A stretch of DNA of 42,801 nucleotides from NCBI GenBank assembly GCA_015057615.1, contig SVEA01000019.1, positions 1-42,801 of the forward strand, read 5' to 3'. Under the pieces are notes generated by a model. The model saw only the letters and a list, made by a program, of their open reading frames with translations. It did no database searches and had not been told where the DNA came from. Shown piece after piece: positions 15,073 through 23,624 of the stretch. Position numbers and translations under genes: made by a program. Origin of the DNA: Lachnospiraceae bacterium. GTDB taxonomy: Bacteria > Bacillota > Clostridia > Lachnospirales > Lachnospiraceae. The first letter of the stretch is position 1. The number at the start of each line of letters is the position of its first letter.

Positions 15073-15359
15073 GACAAAAGCCGATTTATAAACTTGACTT
15101 CGTCAATTTGCACAATCTATGTGTTGACAAGTAATATGAAACAAATTTCATTCATCAACACGCAGTTCCGCAAAGCAATGCGCAAAACGCAATACTTGGG
15201 TTGAAGTACATAATGGTATATAAGACCACAAAATACGTGGTCTAAGTGCCAACAACTTCAAACAGTTGCGCAGTAAAATATTGTTTCCTATTACTTAAGT
15301 TTTACCTGGCTTTGTGCAAATTTATGAAGACGATTTGTTAAGAAGGCTTTTGTCACTCA
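15073..15359. repeat. MITE-like foldback element, copy 1
   Basis: The right end GGCTTTTGTCACTCA (15345-15359) is nearly the inverse of the 15-bp terminal repeat of copy 3; the left end starts GACAAAAGCC (15073-15082). Inside are subterminal inverted motifs TTGCACA and AAGTAATATGAAACAAA / TTGTTTCCTATTACTT. Its body reads CAGTTGCG, TTGAAGTAC and TAATGGTA in the reverse order of copy 3, so it is inverted relative to that copy. It has an extra small hairpin GACCACAAAATACGTGGTC lacking in copy 3. It fills the fapA-sigD gap and carries no gene. The flank continues into ATCAATTGAT with ACTCA/TGAGT arms. Confidence 0.8.
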
Positions 15360-15385
15360 TATCAATTGATGATTTGAGTGCCCAT

Positions 15386-16153
15386 CTATGAATTAAGAAA
15401 TACATCTATATTCTTTCCAAGCTTTATTTTCATCTTTTGCAGAGCTTTGGTATGCAGCTGTGATACTCTTGATTCCGATACTTCGAGAATAAGGCTGATT
15501 TCTTTTAAGGTTAATTCTTCAAAATAATAGAGGATGATAACCGTTTTTTCTTTCTCGGTCAGCGTATCCAGCGTCTTTATAAGTAAATCCTTAAGCTCCT
15601 GCTTTTCTACAATTCTCTCGGGTTGTTCATAGGATAGAGCAAAGTTCTTCTCTATGCTCCCCTCACTCCCCTGCTCCATGAATTCATCTAAGGATATTAA
15701 ATTCGTTACTTTCGTCTGATTTTGCCACAGTTCCAATTCTTCCAGAGGAATATCCAGCTCCTTCGCTATTTCCTCATCGCTTGCCGCTCTTCCATTTCTT
15801 GTTTCCAGACTTTGGTACGCCTGATCCAGCCTTCTCTGCTTTTGACGAATACTTCGTGGAATCCAATCCATCTTCCGTATTTGATCTAAGATCGCTCCCC
15901 GAATTCTTAGTGATGCATACGTCTCAAATTTAACACCCTTACTGTAGTCAAATTTATCAATTGCGTCGATTAATCCAAAAACGCCATACCCTACCAAATC
16001 ATCGTATTCCACATTGTAACCCAGATACATGCTTAATCGGCCGGCTACAATCTTTACTAATCCTGCATATTCAATTATTAACTTTTCCTGCAGCACGGGA
16101 GATTTTTTTATAGAATATTCCTCCCAGAGCCTTTCTCTATAATCTGCGTTCAT
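15386..16153 (-). CDS. sigD: Flagellar sigma factor (sigma-28, FliA/SigD family)
   Basis: 255 residues. Region 2 contains LVGYGVFGLIDAIDKFDYSK, then GVKFETYASLRIRGAILDQI and RKMDWIPRSIRQK, the hallmark of FliA/WhiG/SigD sigma factors. Region 3 follows (residues 115-150), then region 4, LTLKEISLILEVSESRVSQL, a helix-turn-helix that reads the -35. It directs RNA polymerase to late flagellar and chemotaxis promoters. GTAGGAGG lies just upstream of the ATG. It sits near the end of the fla/che operon exactly as sigD does in Bacillus subtilis, so it is probably made only when the operon is transcribed to its end. No flgM is visible in the window. Confidence 0.96.
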   Translation of the reverse strand: MNADYRERLWEEYSIKKSPVLQEKLIIEYAGLVKIVAGRLSMYLGYNVEYDDLVGYGVFGLIDAIDKFDYSKGVKFETYASLRIRGAILDQIRKMDWIPRSIRQKQRRLDQAYQSLETRNGRAASDEEIAKELDIPLEELELWQNQTKVTNLISLDEFMEQGSEGSIEKNFALSYEQPERIVEKQELKDLLIKTLDTLTEKEKTVIILYYFEELTLKEISLILEVSESRVSQLHTKALQKMKIKLGKNIDVFLNS

Positions 16154-16274
16154 GATGCCTCCTACTATGCAGAATTTTTTTGTATTCCCTTCGGATTCTT
16201 TACTTTCTAAAACGTAGTTACAAATTTGTACGAATTAACAATGAAATAGCTCTGATTTAAGTGGTACGCGTAAC

Positions 16275-16631
16275 CTATCTTTCCTTGTTTTCTTTCCGCA
16301 GATCGCTGTTATTCTCAGAAAGCCTTTCTTTTCGTATATCGTTGCCTTTCTCAGAAGACTTTTCCTTCTTCTCTTCCTCTGCCTTCTGCGGATCCTGACC
16401 GGTTTCTTCCATGTTTTCCTCGGCTTCCGCGTCTTGTTTTTCCATCGGTCTTTCCTGCAAAGCCTTTTCAATCAACGCCTTGGCGATCAGTCCCAGGATA
16501 TAAAACAGAACCAGCACAAGAAGAAGCCGCTTTAATGCAGCAAACAACTCTACCTTATGTATGATATCGATGATACTGATTATGGCTCCGGCGAGCAGCA
16601 TAATCAGAGCCGGAAGATATTTTAAACGCAT
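16275..16631 (-). CDS. Small membrane protein with charged tail, fla operon
   Basis: 118 residues: two hydrophobic helices (LPALIMLLAGAIISIIDII and LLLVLVLFYILGLIAKALI) followed from about residue 62 by a highly charged Glu/Lys-rich tail. AGGTG lies before the ATG. It sits between cheD and the sigma gene with 40 bases to cheD, so it is almost certainly in the operon. Comparable two-helix proteins occur at this place in other clostridial fla operons; function unknown. The 120 bases before the sigma gene hold a CGTACAAATTTGTAACTACG near-palindrome. Confidence 0.7.
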   Translation of the reverse strand: MRLKYLPALIMLLAGAIISIIDIIHKVELFAALKRLLLVLVLFYILGLIAKALIEKALQERPMEKQDAEAEENMEETGQDPQKAEEEKKEKSSEKGNDIRKERLSENNSDLRKENKER

Positions 16632-16670
16632 TCTTTCACCTACCCTTGATGCTAAACTTGAACATAGCTG

Positions 16671-17156
16671 TTAAATTATTTTACGTTCCTTTCCCACAGA
16701 TTTAATATATAATTCCCCGGTCTCGGGGTAAAATTCAATCGTTCTTCCGTAATTTGCGCCGGTGTCTTCCGCCCGTATCATGATTCCAAGCTCTTTCAGC
16801 TTCTGCTTGGTTGCTACGACATTCCGTTCTCCGATCCGCATCATGTCACTATTGTTGCTAAAGGCAAACATCTGCGCACCTCCTGCAATCTTTGCAATCA
16901 GTGCGCTGCGTTTTGCACCTATTCCCGTCATACGTTTTATCAGTGCTTCGATTCCCGTATCAGCAAATTTTGCTTTGTTCTCGTTGTTCAATATTTTTGT
17001 ACTGTCCGGCAGCATGACATGTACTAAGCCTGCGATCTTTGTTACCGGATCATATAATACGATACCGACACAGGATCCAAGCCCCAGTGTGGTAATTGCA
17101 TCCGGAGAGACACATACATTTAAATCTGCCATCCCTACCTTTATCATTTCGTTCAT
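16671..17156 (-). CDS. cheD: Chemoreceptor glutamine deamidase CheD
   Basis: 161 residues, the usual length. It contains the catalytic Cys in TTLGLGSCVGIVLYD (about residues 23-37) and the active-site His in AGLVHVMLPDS (about 42-52). It also contains KIAGGAQMF and IGERNV, the characteristic CheD signatures. CheD deamidates Gln residues of chemoreceptors and is a partner of CheC, whose phosphatase activity it stimulates. Its gene follows cheC with a few bases between them, so the two are likely translated together. Confidence 0.96.
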   Translation of the reverse strand: MNEMIKVGMADLNVCVSPDAITTLGLGSCVGIVLYDPVTKIAGLVHVMLPDSTKILNNENKAKFADTGIEALIKRMTGIGAKRSALIAKIAGGAQMFAFSNNSDMMRIGERNVVATKQKLKELGIMIRAEDTGANYGRTIEFYPETGELYIKSVGKERKII

Positions 17157-17165
17157 TCGTCCACC

Positions 17166-17786
17166 TTACAACCCTAATGATGATAAAATAGCTCCATAGG
17201 ATTTTAATGACGGAATTAGAATAAAATACCCGTTCACCGCTTTCAGATCATCACCAAATTCTGTTTCAATCAAAAGTGCTTTATCTCCGATCTTGCCAAA
17301 CTCGATTGCCGGTACGCTTAAAATTGCTCCAGCCATGTCGATCGACAGGTAGGGAATACTTGAGGTTATGACCAGATTCGTCAGTCCGGAAAGCGAAGAA
17401 AGGTAAGCTCCGGCGATAATATTGCCGATTTCGTTCAACGCGGACAATTCCATTTCGGTAAAATCCTCCGTGCCGCTGTTCTTTGCTTCGCCCATCAGCA
17501 GATTGACTAAGTGACGGGATGCCGGCATGTCCATCATGAACATCATCATGCCGTCGATTTGCCCCTGCAGGGTAAAAAGGATACCTACCACAATCTTTTC
17601 TGCCCCTCCGACGATATCCGGCAAGTTCTTAAATTCTAATAATTCCACATTGGGAACCTTCATATCAATCTTGGAATTTATCATCTGGGATAGTGCTGTG
17701 GTGGCATTCCCTGCACCGATATTTCCAATTTCACGAAGTACATCATATTGCATATTATTCATCTTATCGAGATCTATATGGGACAC
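17166..17786 (-). CDS. cheC: CheY-P phosphatase CheC
   Basis: About 206 residues with the two CheC active-site helices: DVLREIGNIGAGNATTAL (near residue 13) and TEMELSALNEIGNIIAGAYL (near 110). Each has the E-x2-N pattern needed for dephosphorylating CheY-P. An ATG at 17840 would add MPKRHGRKYKK, but that stretch is encoded by hairpin repeat DNA. The AGGAGG at about 17795-17800 points instead to the tandem GTG codons at 17789 or 17786; I use 17786. The gene follows cheW across a 240-base repeat array, the largest gap between chemotaxis genes here. Confidence 0.93.
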   Translation of the reverse strand: MSHIDLDKMNNMQYDVLREIGNIGAGNATTALSQMINSKIDMKVPNVELLEFKNLPDIVGGAEKIVVGILFTLQGQIDGMMMFMMDMPASRHLVNLLMGEAKNSGTEDFTEMELSALNEIGNIIAGAYLSSLSGLTNLVITSSIPYLSIDMAGAILSVPAIEFGKIGDKALLIETEFGDDLKAVNGYFILIPSLKSYGAILSSLGL

Positions 17787-17821
17787 CACGAACACCTCCT
17801 GCTCTATTTTTTTATACTTGC

Positions 17822-18033
17822 GCCCATGTCTTTTGGGCATAATCCTGAAGAATAGATGCTTTTGCTATTCTTTATAAAGGCTCGCAGTTCTTTTGCGAGA
17901 CTATTCTTACTAACGCCCGTGCCTTTTGGGCATAAATCCTGAAGAATAGCTGTTTTTGCTATTCTTGCTAAGTCTCTCGTACTTAAAAAGACTTTTTACT
18001 TGCAGTTCTTTTGCGAGACTATTCTTACTAACG
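17822..18033. repeat. Tandem hairpin array between cheW and cheC
   Basis: Two related units, each a chain of small hairpins with CTTTT-type loops: GCCC..GGGC (17822-17838; 17915-17931), GAATAG..CTATTC (17850-17870; 17944-17964), CTCGCA..TGCGAG (17881-17899) and a partial match (18002-18017). A 32-base segment beginning GCAGTTCTTTTGCGAGACTA is identical at 17884-17915 and 18002-18033. The cheW stop codon lies inside the right-hand unit, and the unused upstream extension of cheC inside the left-hand one. None of the hairpins has a terminator T-tract. Confidence 0.85.
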
Positions 18034-18480
18034 GTTTTGTTTATCCTGGTCTGCCATGGAAGTAATATTTAAGATATTGATTAGCTCATCTCCATATTTA
18101 CCGATTCCACCACTATAAGCCGCCTTATCGTTCTTATTATCGTAACCTAGCTTTTCGATATCTGCATTTGCAAGGCTAATAACTTCTTTTACTTCGTCTA
18201 CGATAATCCCGACCAGAGACCCCTGTTCCTCCGGCCTCAAGATAATGATACGAGTGGAAGAGGTATCCTCTGCCTCCTTCAGTCCCAGTTTTAACCGAAG
18301 ACTCATCACCGGTACCACTTCTCCCCGAAGATTGATTACCCCTTTAAAATAGGATTGTGCCTTGGGTACTCTTGTTATCTTCTGCATGACGATAATGCTC
18401 TCTATGTATTTTATTTTAATACCATAGGGGTCGTCCCCTAATTTAATAATGATATATTGCTTTGCTTCTTCAACAGCCAT
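18028..18480 (-). CDS. cheW: Chemotaxis coupling protein CheW
   Basis: 150 residues with the CheW fold: KQYIIIKLGDDPYGIKIKYI, then VPKAQSYFKGVINLRGEVVP (the most conserved stretch) and VGIIVDEVKEVISL. It joins chemoreceptors to CheA in the polar or lateral array. The ATG at 18480 is preceded by GGGGGGTGCGATAC; the longer frame would use a GTG within that site. It starts 14 bases after the cheA stop. Its TAG stop is part of a repeat shared with the cheC side of the gap, so the final residues (QDKQNR) may have been changed by insertion of the array. Confidence 0.96.
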   Translation of the reverse strand: MAVEEAKQYIIIKLGDDPYGIKIKYIESIIVMQKITRVPKAQSYFKGVINLRGEVVPVMSLRLKLGLKEAEDTSSTRIIILRPEEQGSLVGIIVDEVKEVISLANADIEKLGYDNKNDKAAYSGGIGKYGDELINILNITSMADQDKQNR

Positions 18481-18493
18481 GTATCGCACCCCC

Positions 18494-20575
18494 CTACACC
18501 AAAGAATTTACATCTAGAATCAATGCCACTTCACCATTGCCCAGGATCGTTGCACCGCTGATCAGCTTCGGATACTTAATATACTTGCCGATGGACTTGA
18601 TAACAATCTCCTGCTGTCCTAACAGCCGATCAACAACCAAACCAGCGAAACGCTCGCCCTTCTTAACAATCGTGACAAGAAGCTCCTCTGGATTCTCTGC
18701 TTCGGCATCCCCTTGCTTTTCACAGTCTAAGACCTGATTTAAGTGTATGATCGGAATAATGCTGCCTCTTAAGTTAATCACTTCTCTTCCCTGTACCTGC
18801 TTAATATCGGATAATTGAATATTTTCAACCGTCTGAATACTTCCCAGGGGAAGCGCATACTTCTCCGTACCGATAACTACCATAAGCGATTGGATAATAG
18901 CAAGCGTCAGAGGAAGGCGAATAATAAAGTCCGTTCCTTCACCCAGCTTTGTCTTTGCTTCAATTTCACCGCCTAAGGCTTCGATCTTCGTCTTTACGAC
19001 ATCAAGACCAACTCCACGACCGGATATTTCGGAGACCTGATCCGAAGTGGAGAAGCTCGGCTTGAATAGAAGATCGATAACATCCTTGTCCGTCATTCGC
19101 TCCGCCTGCTCCTCGGTTATACTGCCCTTCTGGACCGCCTTATTTTTAACCTTCTCGACGTCAATTCCGCCGCCGTCATCTCTTACCTCGATCACAACAT
19201 TGTTGCCTTCCTGGTAAGCATCTAAGAAGATGGAGCCAACCGGATTCTTCCCAAGCCGCTCTCTTTCCTCATTGGACTCGAGACCATGGTCTGCCGCATT
19301 ACGAAGCAGATGCATCAGCGGATCCCCGATCTCGTCGATTACCGTTCGGTCAAGCTCGGTATCCTCACCGGTCATATATAATTCCATATTTTTATTTAAC
19401 TTCTTATTTAAGTCACGAATCATTCTTGGGAAACGGTTTACGACACTTTCAATCGGTACCATTCTGGTCTTCATTACGGATTCATGTAGATTTGTCGTAA
19501 TTCGCTCCAGATACTCGATCTGTTCATGATAGGTACTATCCAGCATCAGCTCGGATTCACTGCTAATCGAGATCAATCCATTCTTTGCAATGATAAGCTC
19601 ACTGACCAGATTCATAAGAACATCCAGCTTGTCGATATCCACACGAACCGAACGATTCACAACCGGTTTCGATGCTGGTTTTTTTGCTGCCGCAGCCTTC
19701 CCTGTCTTAAAATCATTCCCCTTCGCCTTTTGTTCCTTCCCTGCGCTTCCTGCGGATACCTTGTCTGCCTCAGACAGCTGATAATAATCGGCAACCACCT
19801 CTTTGACTTCCGATACATTCATTGCACACTTAATAAGTGCCTCGGGGGTCTCCTTGGTGATTACAATGGCGGAGTAGTCAAAATCATACTTCTCATCCTC
19901 CAGATCCTGTGCACTTGGATCTAATTTGATAATTTCTCCGTGCTCCTCCAGGGCGCGGTTTACCATAAATGCTCTTGCACCCTTTAAAACGCAGTATTCT
20001 TGGATATATACCGTCAGCCCGACTACCTTCAGTCCCATTTCGCCGGCTTTTGCAATTGCATGTCTCTCATGGTCTTCCAGCTTTAGATATTTGAATTTAT
20101 ACTTATCCGTCGTTGCTGCCGTATCTGTTTTTACCGCGGATGTACTTGCAGCGGCCTTCGCCGCCGGCGCCTCTTCTGGTGCACCGCCAACGCCCGCCTT
20201 TAATATATTATTAAGGTCATTGATGATGTCCTCATTGTCCTCGGTACCTTCATCTGCACTTTCTAAGATATTGGCAAGATAAGCCTCCAGCGCATCCAGT
20301 CCGCGGAATAAGACATCGACCAGATCCGAAGCCACCTTCATGTTCCCGGCACGTACCTCGGAAAAGACATTCTCCATATCATGGGTCAAGCGCTGCATCC
20401 GCTTGTATCCCATGGTTCCTGCCATACCCTTTAAGGAATGTGCCGCTCGGAAAATCTCATTAATGGTGTTCTCATTCTCCGGCTCTTTTTCTAGGATCAA
20501 AAGATGCTCGTTTAAGCTTTGTAAATGTTCTCTTGTTTCATCGATAAAAATCTCAAGGTATTGACTTACGTCCAT
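18494..20575 (-). CDS. cheA: Chemotaxis histidine kinase CheA
   Basis: 693 residues with all CheA domains. P1 (HPt) carries the phosphorylated His46 in FRAAHSLKGMAGTMG. P2 (about 170-265) binds CheY/CheB. P3, the dimerisation helices, starts near SVRVDIDKLDVLMNLVSELI. P4, the kinase, has the N-box LLRNAADHGLESNEER, G1 VRDDGGGID, G2 GRGVGLDVVK and GEGTDFIIRLPLT. P5, CheW-like, ends the protein and includes IIPIIHLNQVLD. The linker between P2 and P3 is Lys/Ala-rich. It phosphorylates CheY and CheB in response to receptors. The ATG follows the cheB stop directly (TAAATG), a sign of translational coupling. Confidence 0.98.
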   Translation of the reverse strand: MDVSQYLEIFIDETREHLQSLNEHLLILEKEPENENTINEIFRAAHSLKGMAGTMGYKRMQRLTHDMENVFSEVRAGNMKVASDLVDVLFRGLDALEAYLANILESADEGTEDNEDIINDLNNILKAGVGGAPEEAPAAKAAASTSAVKTDTAATTDKYKFKYLKLEDHERHAIAKAGEMGLKVVGLTVYIQEYCVLKGARAFMVNRALEEHGEIIKLDPSAQDLEDEKYDFDYSAIVITKETPEALIKCAMNVSEVKEVVADYYQLSEADKVSAGSAGKEQKAKGNDFKTGKAAAAKKPASKPVVNRSVRVDIDKLDVLMNLVSELIIAKNGLISISSESELMLDSTYHEQIEYLERITTNLHESVMKTRMVPIESVVNRFPRMIRDLNKKLNKNMELYMTGEDTELDRTVIDEIGDPLMHLLRNAADHGLESNEERERLGKNPVGSIFLDAYQEGNNVVIEVRDDGGGIDVEKVKNKAVQKGSITEEQAERMTDKDVIDLLFKPSFSTSDQVSEISGRGVGLDVVKTKIEALGGEIEAKTKLGEGTDFIIRLPLTLAIIQSLMVVIGTEKYALPLGSIQTVENIQLSDIKQVQGREVINLRGSIIPIIHLNQVLDCEKQGDAEAENPEELLVTIVKKGERFAGLVVDRLLGQQEIVIKSIGKYIKYPKLISGATILGNGEVALILDVNSLV

Positions 20576-21664
20576 TTAATGCACCCCCACGTTCTTTATG
20601 ATTGCACCGGAAATGTCCTGCAGAGGCAGTACCTCATCAACGAGTCCCGTCTCCTTCATAACCTTCGGCATACCATATACAACACTGGTCTCTTCATCCT
20701 GTGCAATCACATAAATATTTTGGCTTTTGTAAAGTTTCGAAATTCCGGCGGTTCCATCGCTGCCCATTCCTGTTAAAACAACACAGGTGATCTGGTCAAA
20801 TGCCATATCGGATAGTGATTCATACATAATATCCGCACAGGGCAATAATCCGCGTCTAGCAGCCTCCTTGGAAACGGATAGAGCGTAAGCTCCATCCTCT
20901 TTCTGCTGCAGCCGCATCTGGTAGCCGCCCTTTGCTATGTAAACGGTGCCTTTTTCTAAAAGATCACCGTCCTGCGCTTCCTTAACCTGAATAGGACTTA
21001 ATTCATTTAGCCGGTCCGCTAAGGACTTCGTAAATCCTACCGGCATATGCTGTACAACAAGCACCGCTGCATCCAGATTCGCTGGTAATGCGGGAATTAC
21101 CGTATGCAAAGCTTTCGGTCCGCCTGTGGAACAGGCAATTGCCACAAGCTTATTCGCATTTTGATTTCTTGCCTGTGCTTTCCTTTTACGAACCCTTTCC
21201 TTCCCATTCTCTGCCGCCGCAGCAAGTGCAAAAGCGGTTATTATCTCCGGCATCTGTATGGCTTTGGTTGCCTCGCTAAGGCATTCGAGCAGACGTTTGG
21301 AGAATTTATTACTGTTTACCTCCGCAAAGCTTTCCGGCTTTGTTACAAAATCAAAGGCTCCAAGCTCCAAGGCTTTGATAGTTTCCTTCGCATCCTGCCG
21401 GGCTATTGTGCTAACGATAATGACCGTAGCCTTTATCTTCTGCTTCTTAAGCTCTGCCAGGAATTCAATTCCATTCATTCTGGGCATCGTGATATCCAGA
21501 AGAACAGCATCAAATTTTTCTGCTCTGTTTTTCATTATGTACATAGCTTCCAGGCCGTTTGCAGCGAACTCTGCCGCATGGAATCTTTCATCTGAATTTA
21601 TTATATCAGATAACACCCTTCTCATAAGTGCAGAGTCATCTATAATAAAAATATTTTTTTTCAT
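20576..21664 (-). CDS. cheB: Chemoreceptor methylesterase/deamidase CheB
   Basis: 362 residues. The N-terminal receiver domain has the acidic pair in FIIDDSALMRR and the phosphorylation site Asp57 in LLDITMPRMNG. The C-terminal methylesterase domain has Ser179 in IACSTGGPKAL, His206 in VVQHMPVGFT and Asp303 in LTGMGSDGTAG, the full catalytic triad. It removes receptor methyl groups during adaptation, when phosphorylated by CheA. Its methyltransferase partner CheR is not encoded in the window. Confidence 0.97.
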   Translation of the reverse strand: MKKNIFIIDDSALMRRVLSDIINSDERFHAAEFAANGLEAMYIMKNRAEKFDAVLLDITMPRMNGIEFLAELKKQKIKATVIIVSTIARQDAKETIKALELGAFDFVTKPESFAEVNSNKFSKRLLECLSEATKAIQMPEIITAFALAAAAENGKERVRKRKAQARNQNANKLVAIACSTGGPKALHTVIPALPANLDAAVLVVQHMPVGFTKSLADRLNELSPIQVKEAQDGDLLEKGTVYIAKGGYQMRLQQKEDGAYALSVSKEAARRGLLPCADIMYESLSDMAFDQITCVVLTGMGSDGTAGISKLYKSQNIYVIAQDEETSVVYGMPKVMKETGLVDEVLPLQDISGAIIKNVGVH

Positions 21665-21681
21665 TCTATGCTGATACCTTT

Positions 21682-22443
21682 CTAGCCTTTTTCATTCTTC
21701 CTTCTGCGCCGTTCCTGCTCAAATATAAACTTAATCAAGTCTTCCCGATCCCTCTTGTGAATTTTCTTAAACTCCACCCGGTATTCATATATTCCAGGAA
21801 GATGGATCAATTTGTTGGCGGCTATAATCTCACCCTCGATCGTCATCTTCTTCAGCTTGCCGTCGGTAATGAAATTCAATCGTATCCGCATCCGATCCCC
21901 CGGCTGATGTGCATTTTTCGAATTAAATCTGGTGCCTCCGCCACTTAAGTCATTGACCGACGCCTTTTCCCATACGCTATCCAGTTCTTTCAATCGTTTC
22001 TGGTAATTCTCTACTTCAACGGAATTGACCGAGGCGCTTTGAAACAGCTTCTGATTCAGCTGCTCCTCTTCCTCCGTAATAATACGATATTGAATATCAT
22101 GCACCATCTCCAGACGATAATATTGCCTTCTCTGGATCTTTTCTAAATCAGAAGAAAGTCTGACCTTAAAAATAATAACATTATTATCTTTATTCTTTTC
22201 ATTAACTTCACAGATACCATGATATAAGCCCTTATTTGTGAAAAAACAAAGACTGTATTTTCTGCCCGATTCAAGTAAGAATATCCGGCTATTGATGATT
22301 GGGGCGGAAATATGGAAGACATCTGACTCACCATAATCCACCAGTTGGCTAACGAAAGGCCGTATTTTTGTTATAGGCTTACCCGTATGATCCAGTAATC
22401 TTATGTGAATCTTATCACCAATCGATAATATATCCTGAAGCAT
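21682..22443 (-). CDS. PilZ-domain c-di-GMP receptor (YcgR-like flagellar brake)
   Basis: 253 residues. The N-terminal YcgR-type beta domain covers about 1-100. The C-terminal PilZ domain has the c-di-GMP-binding RxxxR motif in IQRRQYYRLEM (about 104-114) and the second motif in SVNDLSGGGTRFNSK. The PilZ domain contains an unusual charged insertion between the two motifs (about 120-160: EEEEQLNQKLFQSASVNSVE). Proteins of this kind bind c-di-GMP and slow or stop the flagellar motor. The gene lies between flhG and cheB, separated from flhG by foldback element copy 2, and has GGGAGG before the ATG. Confidence 0.88.
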   Translation of the reverse strand: MLQDILSIGDKIHIRLLDHTGKPITKIRPFVSQLVDYGESDVFHISAPIINSRIFLLESGRKYSLCFFTNKGLYHGICEVNEKNKDNNVIIFKVRLSSDLEKIQRRQYYRLEMVHDIQYRIITEEEEQLNQKLFQSASVNSVEVENYQKRLKELDSVWEKASVNDLSGGGTRFNSKNAHQPGDRMRIRLNFITDGKLKKMTIEGEIIAANKLIHLPGIYEYRVEFKKIHKRDREDLIKFIFEQERRRRKNEKG

Positions 22444-22547
22444 TACGTCCCTCCCATGAATATTAATGATCTAACTAATTAATACTATACAACACAATAT
22501 ACTAAAATACAACGAAACCAAAACTAATTTCTCATATGGAATCGCCT

Positions 22548-22745
22548 TCTTCCATATGCACAAATCAAGAAAAAATCCTAGTAATATGTAACAATATTTT
22601 AATGAGCAACTGTTTGAAGTCGTTGGTACTTAGACCCACGTATTTTGTGGTCTTATGTATCATTACGTGCTTCAATCCAAGTATTGCGTTTTTGCAATAC
22701 TTTTTGGAACACGTGTTATGAATAAAATTTATTTCATATTACTTC
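22548..22745. repeat. MITE-like foldback element, copy 2 (end-truncated)
   Basis: It shares the body of copies 1 and 3: GCCTTCTT, then TAATATGTAACAATATTTT, then CAACTGTTTGAAGTCGTTGG, ATTACGTGCTTCAATCCAAG and a final TTTCATATTACTT. It is oriented as copy 3. It keeps the ACCCACGTATTTTGTGGTC hairpin found in copy 1, and has another stem AAGTATTGC..GCAATACTT. The outer terminal repeat is missing on the right, where the element runs straight into flhG. The flhG TAA stop (22739-22741) lies in the conserved AAGTAATATGAAATAAA end motif. Confidence 0.75.
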
Positions 22746-23620
22746 CTATTTCTGGAAAGCAGAAAACGGGAGATCATTTGCGCAATTCCTCTCCGTTCCT
22801 TCCTTGGTTCCACTTCCTTTTTACATAAAACATCTGCAAATTCATAGATTTTTTTAGAAAAATGGGAATTAGGATATAGAAGCAATGCCGGCTTCTGATG
22901 GATGACTGCTTTGGATACCATATCTTCCTGCAGTAACGTCCCCAGATAGTCCATCTTAATATGTAAGAACTTATGTACAACTGCACTTAATTTATCAAAA
23001 AGCTCTCTGCCCTCTTCCTCCGAGGAAACCCGGTTTGATATCATTCGTATCACCGCATCTTCATGAGAAAAATCCGCCTTGCGCTTCAAGGTTTTCATAA
23101 GGGCATAGGCATCTGTGATCGACGTTGGCTCCGGAGTCGTTACCAGCAATACCTCCGAGCTGGCTGCGATAAATTCCAGAACCGCATCGGTGATTCCCGC
23201 ACCGGTATCGATAATAATTACATCCGCCCGCTGATCCAGCTCCGACAGCTTTTGAACAAGATATACGATCTGATCTCTTGTCAAATTGTTCATTTCCTGA
23301 ATTCCGGAGCCGCCCGAGATAAATCCGATATTCTCCGGACCCCTCGTTATGATATCGGATAAGCTTTTTCCACGGAAAATAAGATCCGCCAAGTTAGACC
23401 TCGGACGGATCCCCAGCATAACCTCTACATTCGCCAGACCAAAATCTGCATCTAGGATGACGACTCTTTTTCCTGCCTGGCTTAGTGCAATACCAAGGTT
23501 TACGGATATGCTGGACTTACCGACCCCGCCTTTTCCACTGGTAACGGTAATTACTCTTGCTGTTCTTTTGGGAGCATCCTGATTCCTGACCATTTCCCTT
23601 AATCTTTCTGCCTGGTCCAT
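22739..23620 (-). CDS. flhG: MinD-like ATPase FlhG (YlxH/FleN)
   Basis: 293 residues of the ParA/MinD superfamily. The deviant Walker A is VTSGKGGVGKSSISVNLGIA (about 26-45), switch I is VVILDADFGLANVEVMLG and switch II is VIIDTGAGITDAVLEF. A basic C-terminal tail could anchor it to the membrane. FlhG works with FlhF to set the number and position of flagella. The start (GGGGGT upstream) lies 4 bases from the flhF stop. Its last codon and stop fall at the boundary of foldback element copy 2, so the C-terminus may end earlier or later than in relatives. Confidence 0.95.
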   Translation of the reverse strand: MDQAERLREMVRNQDAPKRTARVITVTSGKGGVGKSSISVNLGIALSQAGKRVVILDADFGLANVEVMLGIRPRSNLADLIFRGKSLSDIITRGPENIGFISGGSGIQEMNNLTRDQIVYLVQKLSELDQRADVIIIDTGAGITDAVLEFIAASSEVLLVTTPEPTSITDAYALMKTLKRKADFSHEDAVIRMISNRVSSEEEGRELFDKLSAVVHKFLHIKMDYLGTLLQEDMVSKAVIHQKPALLLYPNSHFSKKIYEFADVLCKKEVEPRKERRGIAQMISRFLLSRNRK

Positions 23621-23624
23621 ACTA

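Noticed and set aside
16235-16471. Arg/Lys-rich minus-strand frame overlapping the small fla membrane protein gene
   Set aside because: A shadow of the charged tail in another frame, with no start signal.
17787-17840. Longer CheC start at 17840
   Set aside because: The extra residues come from hairpin repeat DNA, and the AGGAGG lies downstream of that ATG.
22560-22740. Plus-strand short frame in foldback copy 2 as a gene
   Set aside because: No ribosome binding site, and the frame is not kept in copies 1 and 3.
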